This document shows positions 1 through 4,985 of a stretch of DNA of 6,786 bases, one piece after another. This DNA is from DASQFY01 sp036397815 (GTDB lineage: Bacteria > Chloroflexota > Limnocylindria > QHBO01): the NCBI GenBank assembly GCA_036397815.1, contig DASWIE010000065.1, positions 1-6,786 on the forward strand. Direction: 5' to 3'. The translations under genes and the position numbers were made by a program. The notes below the pieces were generated by a model, which saw nothing but the letters and a program-made list of their open reading frames with translations, did no database searches and had not been told where the DNA came from. Each line of letters starts with the position of its first letter. Positions within the stretch are counted from its first letter, which is position 1.

Positions 1-254
1 TCGGCGGTGACCTGGGCAAGCTCGGCCTTGGCGATGTCGAGCCGCTTGGAGAGCTGGGCGGAGGTGGCCTTCAGCTGCGCGAGCTTGGCGCGCTGGTCCG
101 CCAGCTGGCGCTCGATCGACGCCTTCTGGGCTCTCGCCTGAGCCAGTGGGTCCGCGGCCAGGGCCGGGTCGCGGGGAGGGGTGATGACGATGCTTCCGCC
201 GACCGTCAGCAGGGCAATCAGGATGACGGTCAGGCGAGAGGATCGTCGCCTCAT
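1..254 (-). CDS. Secreted coiled-coil protein, N-terminal part (partial, runs off left edge)
   Basis: I translated the minus strand from the ATG at 254-252; the frame stays open to the window edge, giving 84 codons. Residues 1-7 are basic (MRRRSSR), 8-25 form a hydrophobic stretch, and ALA-AD at 31-35 is a plausible signal-peptidase I site, so the product is probably exported. From about residue 36 the chain is rich in Ala, Gln, Lys, Arg and Leu with heptad-like spacing (IERQLADQRAKLAQL), indicating a coiled coil. This architecture, signal peptide followed by a coiled coil, is typical of the N-termini of cell-wall hydrolases or their activators (NlpC/P60, M23, EnvC-like), but the catalytic part would lie outside the window. 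The family assignment is therefore inference. No Shine-Dalgarno sequence is evident before the start. Confidence 0.75.
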   Translation of the reverse strand, partial: MRRRSSRLTVILIALLTVGGSIVITPPRDPALAADPLAQARAQKASIERQLADQRAKLAQLKATSAQLSKRLDIAKAELAQVTA

Positions 255-305
255 GTGAAGCCGATTGGCGCGAGGTGCATGTGCCCGGTGCCCCAGCTGC
301 GTGTG

Positions 306-319
306 ATCGCGAAAGCGAT
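306..319. repeat. Small perfect hairpin with GAAA loop
   Basis: ATCGC-GAAA-GCGAT forms a 5-bp stem; on the plus strand the loop is a GNRA tetraloop. It sits at the presumed transcription start of the leftmost minus-strand gene. It could be an operator dyad or chance; five base pairs is short. Confidence 0.3.
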
Positions 320-323
320 GCTA
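318..323 (-). promoter_or_regulatory. Possible -10 element for the secreted coiled-coil gene
   Basis: On the minus strand this reads TAGCAT. A weak -35-like TTACCG lies at 341-346 with a 17-bp spacer. Transcription would start near 311, giving a leader of roughly 55 nt before the ATG at 254. It overlaps the hairpin at 306-319. The match to a -35 box is only partial, so this is tentative. Confidence 0.3.
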
Positions 324-445
324 CCCACCCGGTCCGGGCGCGGTAACGGGCTCGAATGTACTACACCGTCCTACCGCGTGGCTAGTTTTCCACCATCGGC
401 GAGCACGAGATGGCTTGCGGGGTGAACGTTATCCACACCCTCCGG

Positions 446-1495
446 CTACGAATCGTCGGCGTCCCTCCCCCGGCGGGAGAGGCGTCGAACGAGAGCACCC
501 GCCACCGCACCGCCGATGGCGAGGGCCCAGCCGGGCATTGGCCGGCCCTCGGCCGCCCCGGTGGGCTGCGGGTCGCTCGGCGGCGCAACGTGGTCGTCGT
601 TGGGGGCGGCCACGACCTCCGTGGCGGACTCGGACTCGAGGACGTTGGCACGCGCCACCTCGGCGCCGAAGAGGACGACCAGCGACGCGAAGTAGAGGAA
701 GACGAGCAGTGAGACGCCGGCGGAGATCGGTCCGAAGGCGGTGTCGTAGCGCGCGATGCTCGTGGCGTACCACGTGAAGCCAATGCGCAGCACGGTCCAC
801 AGCACTGCCGCCACCAGGGCGCCGGGCCACACCTCGCGGATCGTCACCGGACGGTTCGGCACGATCCGGTAGAGCACCAGGAAGGCGACGAAGATGAGCA
901 CCAGCGGGAGCACGAAACCGATGGCGCCCAGCGCCAGCTCACCGCCCGGCACGGCGCTGGCGGCGTCCCCCGCAGCGGCCTGGATGATGCCGGTCACGAT
1001 CCCGATCGCGATCGAGGCCACGCCCAGGACGCCGGTGATGGCGATCAACGTCAGGCCCAGCAGCTGGTCCTGCAGGAACGGTCTGGGCTTGCCGACCGCG
1101 AATGCGCGGCTGATCCCCTTGTTCATGGCCGAGAAGATGCCCAGCGCGCCCCAGACAAGAAAGATGAGCCCGAAGAGGCTGATCCCGCCGCGCGACTCGA
1201 TGACCGCGTCGATCACCGCCCCCACCGTCTCGGGATCGATCGGCGAGCCCGCCTGGATCTGATCGACGATGAAACGGCGGGCCTCACCCTCGCCCACGAT
1301 GTAGCTGAGGGCCACCACGCCCAGGACCAACAGCTGGAACATGGAGAGCATCGCGAAATAGGCCATGCTCCCGGCGTTGGCCGGCCCCTCGTGCTCGATG
1401 AATCCGGCCACCGCCCGCCGCGCCACCCGCGTAGACCTATGGCTGGCACTCCAGGCGTCGAGATCGCGCGCCAGGCGCTTGAGTCGATCGACCAT
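446..1495 (-). CDS. YihY/virulence factor BrkB family membrane protein
   Basis: The 349-residue product matches the YihY/BrkB family, polytopic inner-membrane proteins whose biochemical function is not firmly established (an early report of RNase BN activity was later reassigned). About six hydrophobic segments are visible, roughly at residues 44-68, 105-122, 143-172, 186-211, 223-242 and 256-282. Family hallmarks are the early GSMAYFAMLSMFQLL segment (42-56), the tract around 224-243 ending GFTWY, and FGPISAGVSLLVFLYFASL (254-272). After the core comes an acidic, proline-rich linker (285-320) and an additional hydrophobic stretch (321-337) with a basic tail (RRLSRRGR), suggesting a seventh membrane anchor. 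The start ATG at 1495 gives a normal family length. The gene is divergent from the LigD-type polymerase across a 49-bp gap, so the two promoters must overlap or abut. Confidence 0.9.
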   Translation of the reverse strand: MVDRLKRLARDLDAWSASHRSTRVARRAVAGFIEHEGPANAGSMAYFAMLSMFQLLVLGVVALSYIVGEGEARRFIVDQIQAGSPIDPETVGAVIDAVIESRGGISLFGLIFLVWGALGIFSAMNKGISRAFAVGKPRPFLQDQLLGLTLIAITGVLGVASIAIGIVTGIIQAAAGDAASAVPGGELALGAIGFVLPLVLIFVAFLVLYRIVPNRPVTIREVWPGALVAAVLWTVLRIGFTWYATSIARYDTAFGPISAGVSLLVFLYFASLVVLFGAEVARANVLESESATEVVAAPNDDHVAPPSDPQPTGAAEGRPMPGWALAIGGAVAGALVRRLSRRGRDADDS

Positions 1496-1528
1496 CAGCT
1501 GAGGTCGCTCCGCATGCAGCGTGCCGAC

Positions 1529-1534
1529 AGGCTA
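1529..1534 (-). promoter_or_regulatory. Possible -10 element for the BrkB-like gene
   Basis: The minus strand reads TAGCCT, which would place the transcript start near 1522 and leave a leader of about 27 nt containing a GGAG about 12 nt before the ATG. It overlaps the plus-strand TACGCT that serves the divergent polymerase gene, so both promoters could not easily be occupied at once. No convincing -35 was found. Confidence 0.3.
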
Positions 1535-1538
1535 CGCT
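1533..1538 (+). promoter_or_regulatory. -10-like TACGCT just upstream of polymerase start (leaderless type)
   Basis: TACGCT fits TAnnnT and ends 6 nt before the ATG at 1545, so transcription would begin at or next to the start codon. There is no Shine-Dalgarno sequence. The same arrangement recurs before the genes starting at 3521, 4718 and 6071. This spacing is the main reason to prefer the ATG at 1545 to the upstream GTG at 1521. Confidence 0.5.
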
Positions 1539-1544
1539 CAATGC

Positions 1545-2930
1545 ATGCCGAAGGATGACTCGGTGCGGCTGGAGCTGGGTGGCGAAGAGGTCGCCATCAG
1601 CAACCCGTCGAAGATCTTCTTCCCGGAGCCCGGCCTGACCAAGCTCGACCTGGTCAACTACTACCTGGCCATGGCCGACGGCGCATTGCGCGGGGTGATG
1701 GATCGACCGATGGCGCTCAAGCGCTTCGTCAACGGCGCCACCGGCGAGGCGTTCTTCCAGAAGCGCGCTCCGTCCTCGGTGCCGCCGTACGTGCGCACCG
1801 TGGAGCTGTCATTTCCGTCCGGCCGCACCGCCGACGAGGTGGTCGTCAGCAACGCCGCCGCGCTGGCCTGGGTGATCAACCTCGGCTGCATCGACCTCAA
1901 CCCGCACCCCGTTCGCGCCGACGACCTCGAGCACCCCGACGAGCTGCGGGTCGACCTTGACCCGGGCCCGGGCGTGCCGTGGGCCGACGTCCGGTCGGTG
2001 GCGCTGGTCGCCGGCGAGGTGCTGAAGGATCACGGGCTGACCGGCTGGCCGAAGACGTCGGGCTCGCGAGGCATCCACGTCTACGCGCGGATCGAGCGGC
2101 GCTGGGGATTCTCCGAAGTCCGCCGCGCCGCGCTGGCGCTGGCGCGCGAGGTGGAGCGCCGCGCGCCGGAGATCGCCTCCAGCAAGTGGTGGAAGGAGGA
2201 GCGCCACGGCGTCTTCCTCGACTACAACCAGAACGCCAAGGATCGGACGGTCGCGTCCGCCTACTCGGTGCGTCCGGTGCCGAATGCACAGGTGTCCGCG
2301 CCACTGAACTGGGACGAGGTCCCAGACGCGGAGCTCGGGGACTTCACGCTCACCTCCATGCAGGACCGATACGCCCGCCTCGGCGACGTGGGCGCCGGCA
2401 TCGACGAGGCGATCGGGTCGCTCGATGAGCTGCTCGAGCTCTCAGCCCGCCAGGAGGCCGCGGGCGAGGGCGACGCGCCGTGGCCGCCGAATTACGCCAA
2501 ACAGCCCGGCGAGCCGCCACGCGTTCAGCCGTCGCGGCGCCGCATGGCGGATCCACGACAGCCCACAGACCCATCCGCGCCGCGCGGGCGTTTGGGCTCG
2601 GTTGCGCCACCGACGCCCTCCGCCTCGCTGCGTCGCGCGGACGGCACCGTCTCCCCCACCGGCCGCCGCCGATCGGCGCACCCGCTGGTCGTGATCTCGC
2701 AAGCCAAGTCCAAAGCGGACGCGCTCGCCGGCCTCGAGCGCTGGAAGAAGCGCCACCGGAAGGCCTCGAAGCACCTCGCCGAGGACGACGTGCTGGTCGA
2801 CGGCATGCGCGGCCGCTCGAGCCTCTGGTACCGCGTCAGGGTCAACCTGCGCCACGTCCCAGAGGCGGAACGGCCCGCGGAGGAAGCGCCTGATCCCGAT
2901 TACGATCCGACAGTCGAATGGCGACCCTGA
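1545..2930 (+). CDS. Stand-alone LigD-type DNA primase-polymerase (NHEJ/repair polymerase)
   Basis: A 461-residue protein whose first ~300 residues are an archaeo-eukaryotic primase-type polymerase domain, as found at one end of bacterial LigD and as separate PolD / Prim-PolC proteins. Such enzymes add nucleotides, often ribonucleotides, at breaks and short gaps before ligation. Visible motifs: SNPSKIFFPEPGLTK (19-33); motif I DLD (137-139), supplying two metal-binding aspartates; motif II SGSRGIHVY (172-180); motif III FLDYNQN (224-230) with the third aspartate. All catalytic positions look intact. Residues ~305-378 are a Pro/Arg/Ser-rich linker, followed by a compact charged C-terminal module (~379-461) not needed for the polymerase fold. 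There is no ligase or phosphoesterase domain in this chain; the ligase is the separate gene at 4986-6071. The start at 1545 is preferred because the family usually begins shortly before the SNPxK motif; the frame extends upstream to a GTG at 1521. No Ku gene is visible. Confidence 0.92.
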   Translation: MPKDDSVRLELGGEEVAISNPSKIFFPEPGLTKLDLVNYYLAMADGALRGVMDRPMALKRFVNGATGEAFFQKRAPSSVPPYVRTVELSFPSGRTADEVVVSNAAALAWVINLGCIDLNPHPVRADDLEHPDELRVDLDPGPGVPWADVRSVALVAGEVLKDHGLTGWPKTSGSRGIHVYARIERRWGFSEVRRAALALAREVERRAPEIASSKWWKEERHGVFLDYNQNAKDRTVASAYSVRPVPNAQVSAPLNWDEVPDAELGDFTLTSMQDRYARLGDVGAGIDEAIGSLDELLELSARQEAAGEGDAPWPPNYAKQPGEPPRVQPSRRRMADPRQPTDPSAPRGRLGSVAPPTPSASLRRADGTVSPTGRRRSAHPLVVISQAKSKADALAGLERWKKRHRKASKHLAEDDVLVDGMRGRSSLWYRVRVNLRHVPEAERPAEEAPDPDYDPTVEWRP

Positions 2931-2932
2931 GC

Positions 2933-2948
2933 GGGCCGAGATCGGTCC
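2933..2948 (+). terminator. Weak hairpin in the convergent gap
   Basis: GGGCCG-AGAT-CGGTCC can fold with one G-U pair into a 6-bp stem, exactly filling the 18-bp gap between the polymerase stop (2930) and the TMEM175-like stop (2949). It is followed by only TTATT, so termination would be modest. On the opposite strand the stem has an A-C mismatch. Position is the strongest argument. Confidence 0.3.
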
Positions 2949-3521
2949 TTATTGAGCGACGCGCTCCATCCTCCGATCCGGGACGATCCAGAGGATGACG
3001 ACCGCGACGTAGATCGCCAGAGCGACGACCGGTGCAACGAGCGCGATCGGAATGGCGACTGCAAAGAACAGCGGCGAGACCTTGCCCTTGACGTCGCGCC
3101 CGACTGCTGCCGCGAGGGCTGGCGTCTGCCCGGGCGTGCGAATCAGTGCTCGAACCACGCCGTAGTAGGCGATAGCCGCGAGTAGGAGGAGCAGGCCATA
3201 CGCGGCGACCGGGATCGGCGCGAAATGCGTGTCGCCCACCCAGGCGGTGCCGAATGGGAACAGCGACAGCCAGAAGAGCAAGTGCAGGTTCGCCCACAGC
3301 ACGAGGCCGTTGACTGTTCGAGCGGTCTGCAGCAGATGGTGGTGGTTACTCCAGTAGGTCCCAAGCAGGGCGAAGCTCAAGATGTAGCTGAAGAAGGTCG
3401 GCCACAGCTGGCCGAGATCCTCGAGCGCGGTGCCCTCCGGCGGGCGCAGCTCGAGCACCATGATCGTGATGATGATCGCGATGACGCCGTCACTGAACGC
3501 CTCGAGCCGGCTCTTGCTCAT
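2949..3521 (-). CDS. TMEM175-family (DUF1211) membrane protein, putative potassium channel
   Basis: A 190-residue six-helix membrane protein of the TMEM175/DUF1211 family; characterised bacterial members are tetrameric potassium channels. The hallmark first helix is present: RLEAFSDGVIAI at 5-16, containing the FSDGV signature. Further family-like features are YWSNHHHLL (56-64) after helix 2, then NLHLLFWLSLFPF (78-90). Helices are roughly at 8-26, 40-57, 72-92, 102-123, 148-167 and 168-180, ending in a short basic tail. The length is normal for a single-repeat bacterial member. It is convergent with the polymerase gene (18-bp gap) and lies 46 bp downstream of the GNAT gene. Its own promoter-like hexamer suggests it can be expressed independently. 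Potassium selectivity is inferred from the family. Confidence 0.9.
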   Translation of the reverse strand: MSKSRLEAFSDGVIAIIITIMVLELRPPEGTALEDLGQLWPTFFSYILSFALLGTYWSNHHHLLQTARTVNGLVLWANLHLLFWLSLFPFGTAWVGDTHFAPIPVAAYGLLLLLAAIAYYGVVRALIRTPGQTPALAAAVGRDVKGKVSPLFFAVAIPIALVAPVVALAIYVAVVILWIVPDRRMERVAQ

Positions 3522-3527
3522 CGCGGC

Positions 3528-3533
3528 ATGCTA
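3528..3533 (-). promoter_or_regulatory. -10-like TAGCAT just upstream of TMEM175-like start
   Basis: The minus strand reads TAGCAT, ending 6 nt before the ATG at 3521. There is no Shine-Dalgarno sequence in between, consistent with a leaderless transcript separate from the upstream GNAT gene. No good -35 box is visible. Confidence 0.5.
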
Positions 3534-3567
3534 GGCCCATGCGCGCGCCCAAATCGCGCCTGCACGC

Positions 3568-4152
3568 TCAGCCCTGAGCCATGCGCTCCTCGAGTCGCGC
3601 CTTCACCGCCCGCCACTCGTCGGCGAGGATTGAGTAATAGACCGTGTCGCGCATGAACCCGTCGGGCATCCGCACATGGCGGCGAAGGGCGCCCTCGCGC
3701 ACCGCGCCGAGCCGCTCGATGGCTGCCTGCGATCGCAGGTTGCGCCCATCGGTCTTGAGCGCGACGCGGGTGGCTCCCAGCTCGTCGAAGGCGTAGGTCA
3801 GCTGCAGGAGCTTGGCCTCCGTGTTGAACGCGGTTCGCTGATGCGAGGGCGCGATCCAGGTCCAACCGATCTCGACCCGGCCATGCTCCGGCGCGATATC
3901 ACCGAAGCGTGTGGAGCCAACCGCCCGGTCGGTTGTTGCATCGACGGTCGCCCAGGCGACGAACTCGGGCGCCAGCGCATCGGCCAGATAGGCGGGCCAG
4001 GCGTCAGCCCCCGCCGAGAGGCCGGAGCTCATGTATCGAAAGGTCGCCGGATCTTGGGCGGCTGCCGCCAGAAGGTCGTCGCGATGCCGCTCGTCGAGCG
4101 GCTCGAGGCGAACGTATCGGCCTGCAAGCAGGATCCGTTCGGGTTGGCGCAT
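3568..4152 (-). CDS. GNAT family N-acetyltransferase (RimJ/RimL type)
   Basis: A 194-residue acetyltransferase of the Acetyltransf_3 / RimJ-RimL-like group, which transfers acetyl from acetyl-CoA to an amine; the substrate cannot be told from sequence. The N-terminus has the typical GRYVRLEPLDERHRDDLL (11-28). The strand segment RVEIGWTWI (92-100) leads into APSHQRTAFNTEAKLLQL (101-118), which occupies the acetyl-CoA pyrophosphate-binding position. ATRVALKTDGRNLRSQAAIERLGAV follows (127-151), and the C-terminal part has the usual MPDGFMRDTVYYSILADEW pattern (162-180). The length is complete for the family. It follows the DUF885 fragment by 17 bp on the same strand and could be cotranscribed with it. 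The ATG at 4152 was chosen because it gives the standard N-terminus; no Shine-Dalgarno is visible, but a CAGCAT hexamer lies 6 nt upstream. Confidence 0.9.
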   Translation of the reverse strand: MRQPERILLAGRYVRLEPLDERHRDDLLAAAAQDPATFRYMSSGLSAGADAWPAYLADALAPEFVAWATVDATTDRAVGSTRFGDIAPEHGRVEIGWTWIAPSHQRTAFNTEAKLLQLTYAFDELGATRVALKTDGRNLRSQAAIERLGAVREGALRRHVRMPDGFMRDTVYYSILADEWRAVKARLEERMAQG

Positions 4153-4158
4153 GGACCG

Positions 4159-4164
4159 ATGCTG
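4159..4164 (-). promoter_or_regulatory. Weak -10-like CAGCAT upstream of GNAT start
   Basis: CAGCAT on the minus strand ends 6 nt before the ATG at 4152. It resembles the TAGCAT at identical spacing before the TMEM175-like gene but lacks the initial T. It overlaps the 14-bp palindrome at 4161-4174. Could be chance. Confidence 0.25.
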
Positions 4165-4174
4165 ACGCGTCAGC
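4161..4174. repeat. Perfect 14-bp palindrome at the DUF885 stop / GNAT promoter
   Basis: GCTGACGCGTCAGC is its own reverse complement. It covers the stop codon of the DUF885 fragment (4170-4172) and lies 9 nt before the GNAT start. It could be an operator for the GNAT gene; as RNA it has no loop, so a protein-binding site is more likely than a hairpin. Function unknown. Confidence 0.4.
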
Positions 4175-4718
4175 GGGCCGGCGCACCCTCGCCGGCCGCC
4201 ACCGCCGACTCGACCCAGCCCGGGATCTCGCGGCGCAGCGTGGCGAGCGGCAGCGACCCGTGGCCGAGCACCTCGTCGTGGAAGGCGCGCAGGTCGAATC
4301 GGTCACCCAGCTTCTCGGACACCTCGCGGCGTGCCCGCTCGATCTCACGCTGCCCGATCTTGTAGGCCAGGGCCTGGCCGGGCCAGATCGTGTATCGGTC
4401 CACCTCGATCTCGGCGTCGACCATCGGCAATGAGCCACGCTCATGCATGAAGGTGATCGCCCGCTCCCGACTCCAATCGAACGCATGCAGGCCCGAGTCG
4501 ACGACCAGGCGCGCCGCGCGGAAGGCCTGGGCATCCAGCATGCCGTAGCGCTCCTGTTCGCTGGTGTAGATGCCCATCTCGTCGGCCAGCCGCTCGCAGT
4601 ACAGGCCCCAGCCCTCCACGTAGGCGACGCCCGCCATCCGTGAACCGAGGTTGACGGCGAGGTTGGGGTCTTGTGTGGTCACGGAGCGCGGTTCTCCCTC
4701 AAGTGAGCGCGTGGTCAT
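4170..4718 (-). CDS. DUF885 family protein, C-terminal part only (N-terminally truncated)
   Basis: Residues ~32-170 match the C-terminal third of DUF885 proteins, large putative metallopeptidase-like proteins of about 550-600 residues. Visible family blocks are YVEGWGLYCERLADEMG (33-49), GLHAFDWSRERAITFM (76-91), RYTIWPGQALAYKIGQREI (108-126) and FHDEVLGHGSLPL (146-158). The upstream two-thirds, including the HExxPGHH-type zinc-binding motif of full-length members, are absent. An in-frame TGA lies 24 nt upstream of the ATG, and none of the frames in 4719-4985 restores the missing part. Residues 1-30 do not resemble the family. The remaining frame is intact with normal codon use, and a TACACT hexamer sits 7 nt upstream of the ATG, so it may still be expressed. 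It is either a deletion remnant or a reduced non-catalytic protein; without the metal site, peptidase activity is unlikely. Confidence 0.75.
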   Translation of the reverse strand: MTTRSLEGEPRSVTTQDPNLAVNLGSRMAGVAYVEGWGLYCERLADEMGIYTSEQERYGMLDAQAFRAARLVVDSGLHAFDWSRERAITFMHERGSLPMVDAEIEVDRYTIWPGQALAYKIGQREIERARREVSEKLGDRFDLRAFHDEVLGHGSLPLATLRREIPGWVESAVAAGEGAPAR

Positions 4719-4725
4719 TCTCGCG

Positions 4726-4731
4726 AGTGTA
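4726..4731 (-). promoter_or_regulatory. -10-like TACACT upstream of the DUF885 fragment
   Basis: TACACT on the minus strand ends 7 nt before the ATG at 4718, the same geometry as the other leaderless-type promoters here. It implies that the truncated frame could be transcribed from its own start codon. No matching -35 box was seen. Confidence 0.5.
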
Positions 4732-4894
4732 CCGGCCGATCAGCTTCGTCGGGATACGCCGTCCCCGGCCTGGAACCAGCGCGGATCGGGTGCTCGTGGG
4801 CATTCCCGTCTCCTGGCAATGTGGTTACTGCTAAGCGACTTCGCCGGGCAACCCGTGCCAATCTGGCAGCTCACTGAGCGTGGGCGAGGCGCGT

Positions 4895-4911
4895 CGCGGT
4901 CACAGACCGCG
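4895..4911 (+). repeat. GC-rich perfect hairpin inside the inverted-repeat element
   Basis: CGCGGTC-ACA-GACCGCG makes a 7-bp perfect stem with a 3-nt loop. On the plus strand it is followed by TGGTTTACC, a poor T-tract; on the minus strand no T-run follows. Since both neighbouring genes are on the minus strand, a terminator role is doubtful. Confidence 0.4.
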
Positions 4912-4923
4912 TGGTTTACCTAC

Positions 4924-4933
4924 TTACCGGTAA
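4924..4933. repeat. 10-bp palindrome TTACCGGTAA
   Basis: A perfect palindrome in the right arm of the inverted-repeat element. The left arm has the related near-palindrome TTACTGCTAA at 4825-4834. The two are placed symmetrically about the centre of the element, so they could be paired protein-binding sites. Confidence 0.35.
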
Positions 4934-4985
4934 CACTGTTGCTGGGAGACGGGAACACGGTCTGAACTCGGCTCGCCTCGGCTCG

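Larger units (their letters stand above)
255..445. other. Intergenic region between BrkB-like gene and secreted coiled-coil gene
   Basis: This 191-bp gap lies between two minus-strand genes. I see no credible coding frame; open frames that overlap it belong to shadows of the BrkB-like gene. It contains a small perfect hairpin (ATCGC-GAAA-GCGAT, 306-319) and a possible minus-strand promoter for the downstream gene. No terminator with a T-tract is visible after the BrkB-like stop codon; the best candidate is a weak GGGTG...CACCC dyad close to 420-435. Confidence 0.5.
4803..4955. repeat. 153-bp imperfect inverted-repeat element (possible MITE or transposon remnant)
   Basis: The left arm starts TTCCCGTCTCCTGGCAA (4803-4819); the right arm read on the minus strand starts TTCCCGTCTCCCAGCAA (4955-4939), matching at 15 of 17 positions. 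After four unmatched bases the arms pair again: GTTACTGCTAAG (4824-4835) against GTTACCGGTAAG (4934-4923), 10 of 12. The ~87-bp interior carries further dyads: TGCCA-ATC-TGGCA (4856-4868), GCTCA-C-TGAGC (4869-4879) and CGCGGTC-ACA-GACCGCG (4895-4911). It has no coding capacity and no clear target-site duplication. A MITE-like remnant, a two-site operator or a structured RNA are all possible. Confidence 0.5.
4719..4985. other. Structured intergenic region upstream of the DUF885 fragment
   Basis: This 267-bp stretch lies between the end of the ligase gene and the start of the DUF885 fragment, both minus strand. No frame in it looks like a real protein. It holds the DUF885 promoter-like hexamer, the 153-bp inverted-repeat element (4803-4955) and, next to the ligase stop, a 9-bp direct repeat CTCGGCTCG (4967-4975 and 4977-4985). 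Confidence 0.5.

Noticed and set aside
382..830. Open frames on both strands over the 3' end of the BrkB-like gene
   Set aside because: Arg/Pro/Ser-rich shadow translations of a GC-rich gene with no recognisable domain.
1521..1544. GTG at 1521 as polymerase start
   Set aside because: It would add eight residues absent from the usual family start and place the promoter-like TACGCT inside the coding sequence. Not fully excluded.
4856..4868. TGCCA-ATC-TGGCA as a fourth copy of the 17-bp operator
   Set aside because: The half-sites are similar but the spacing between them is 4 bp shorter and the outer C/G positions are missing, so the same dimer would not fit.
4803..4955. tRNA gene or integron attC site
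   Set aside because: No cloverleaf or GTTC-type T-loop, and no RYYYAAC/GTTRRRY core sites were found.
4651..4965. Plus-strand frame across the DUF885 start and the inverted-repeat element
   Set aside because: No domain or codon-use support; it is antisense to the DUF885 coding region and then runs through repeat sequence.
4719..4985. Hidden N-terminal half of DUF885 recoverable by a frameshift
   Set aside because: I read the minus-strand frames and found no HExxPGHH-like motif or family sequence; 267 bp is also far too short for the missing ~400 residues.
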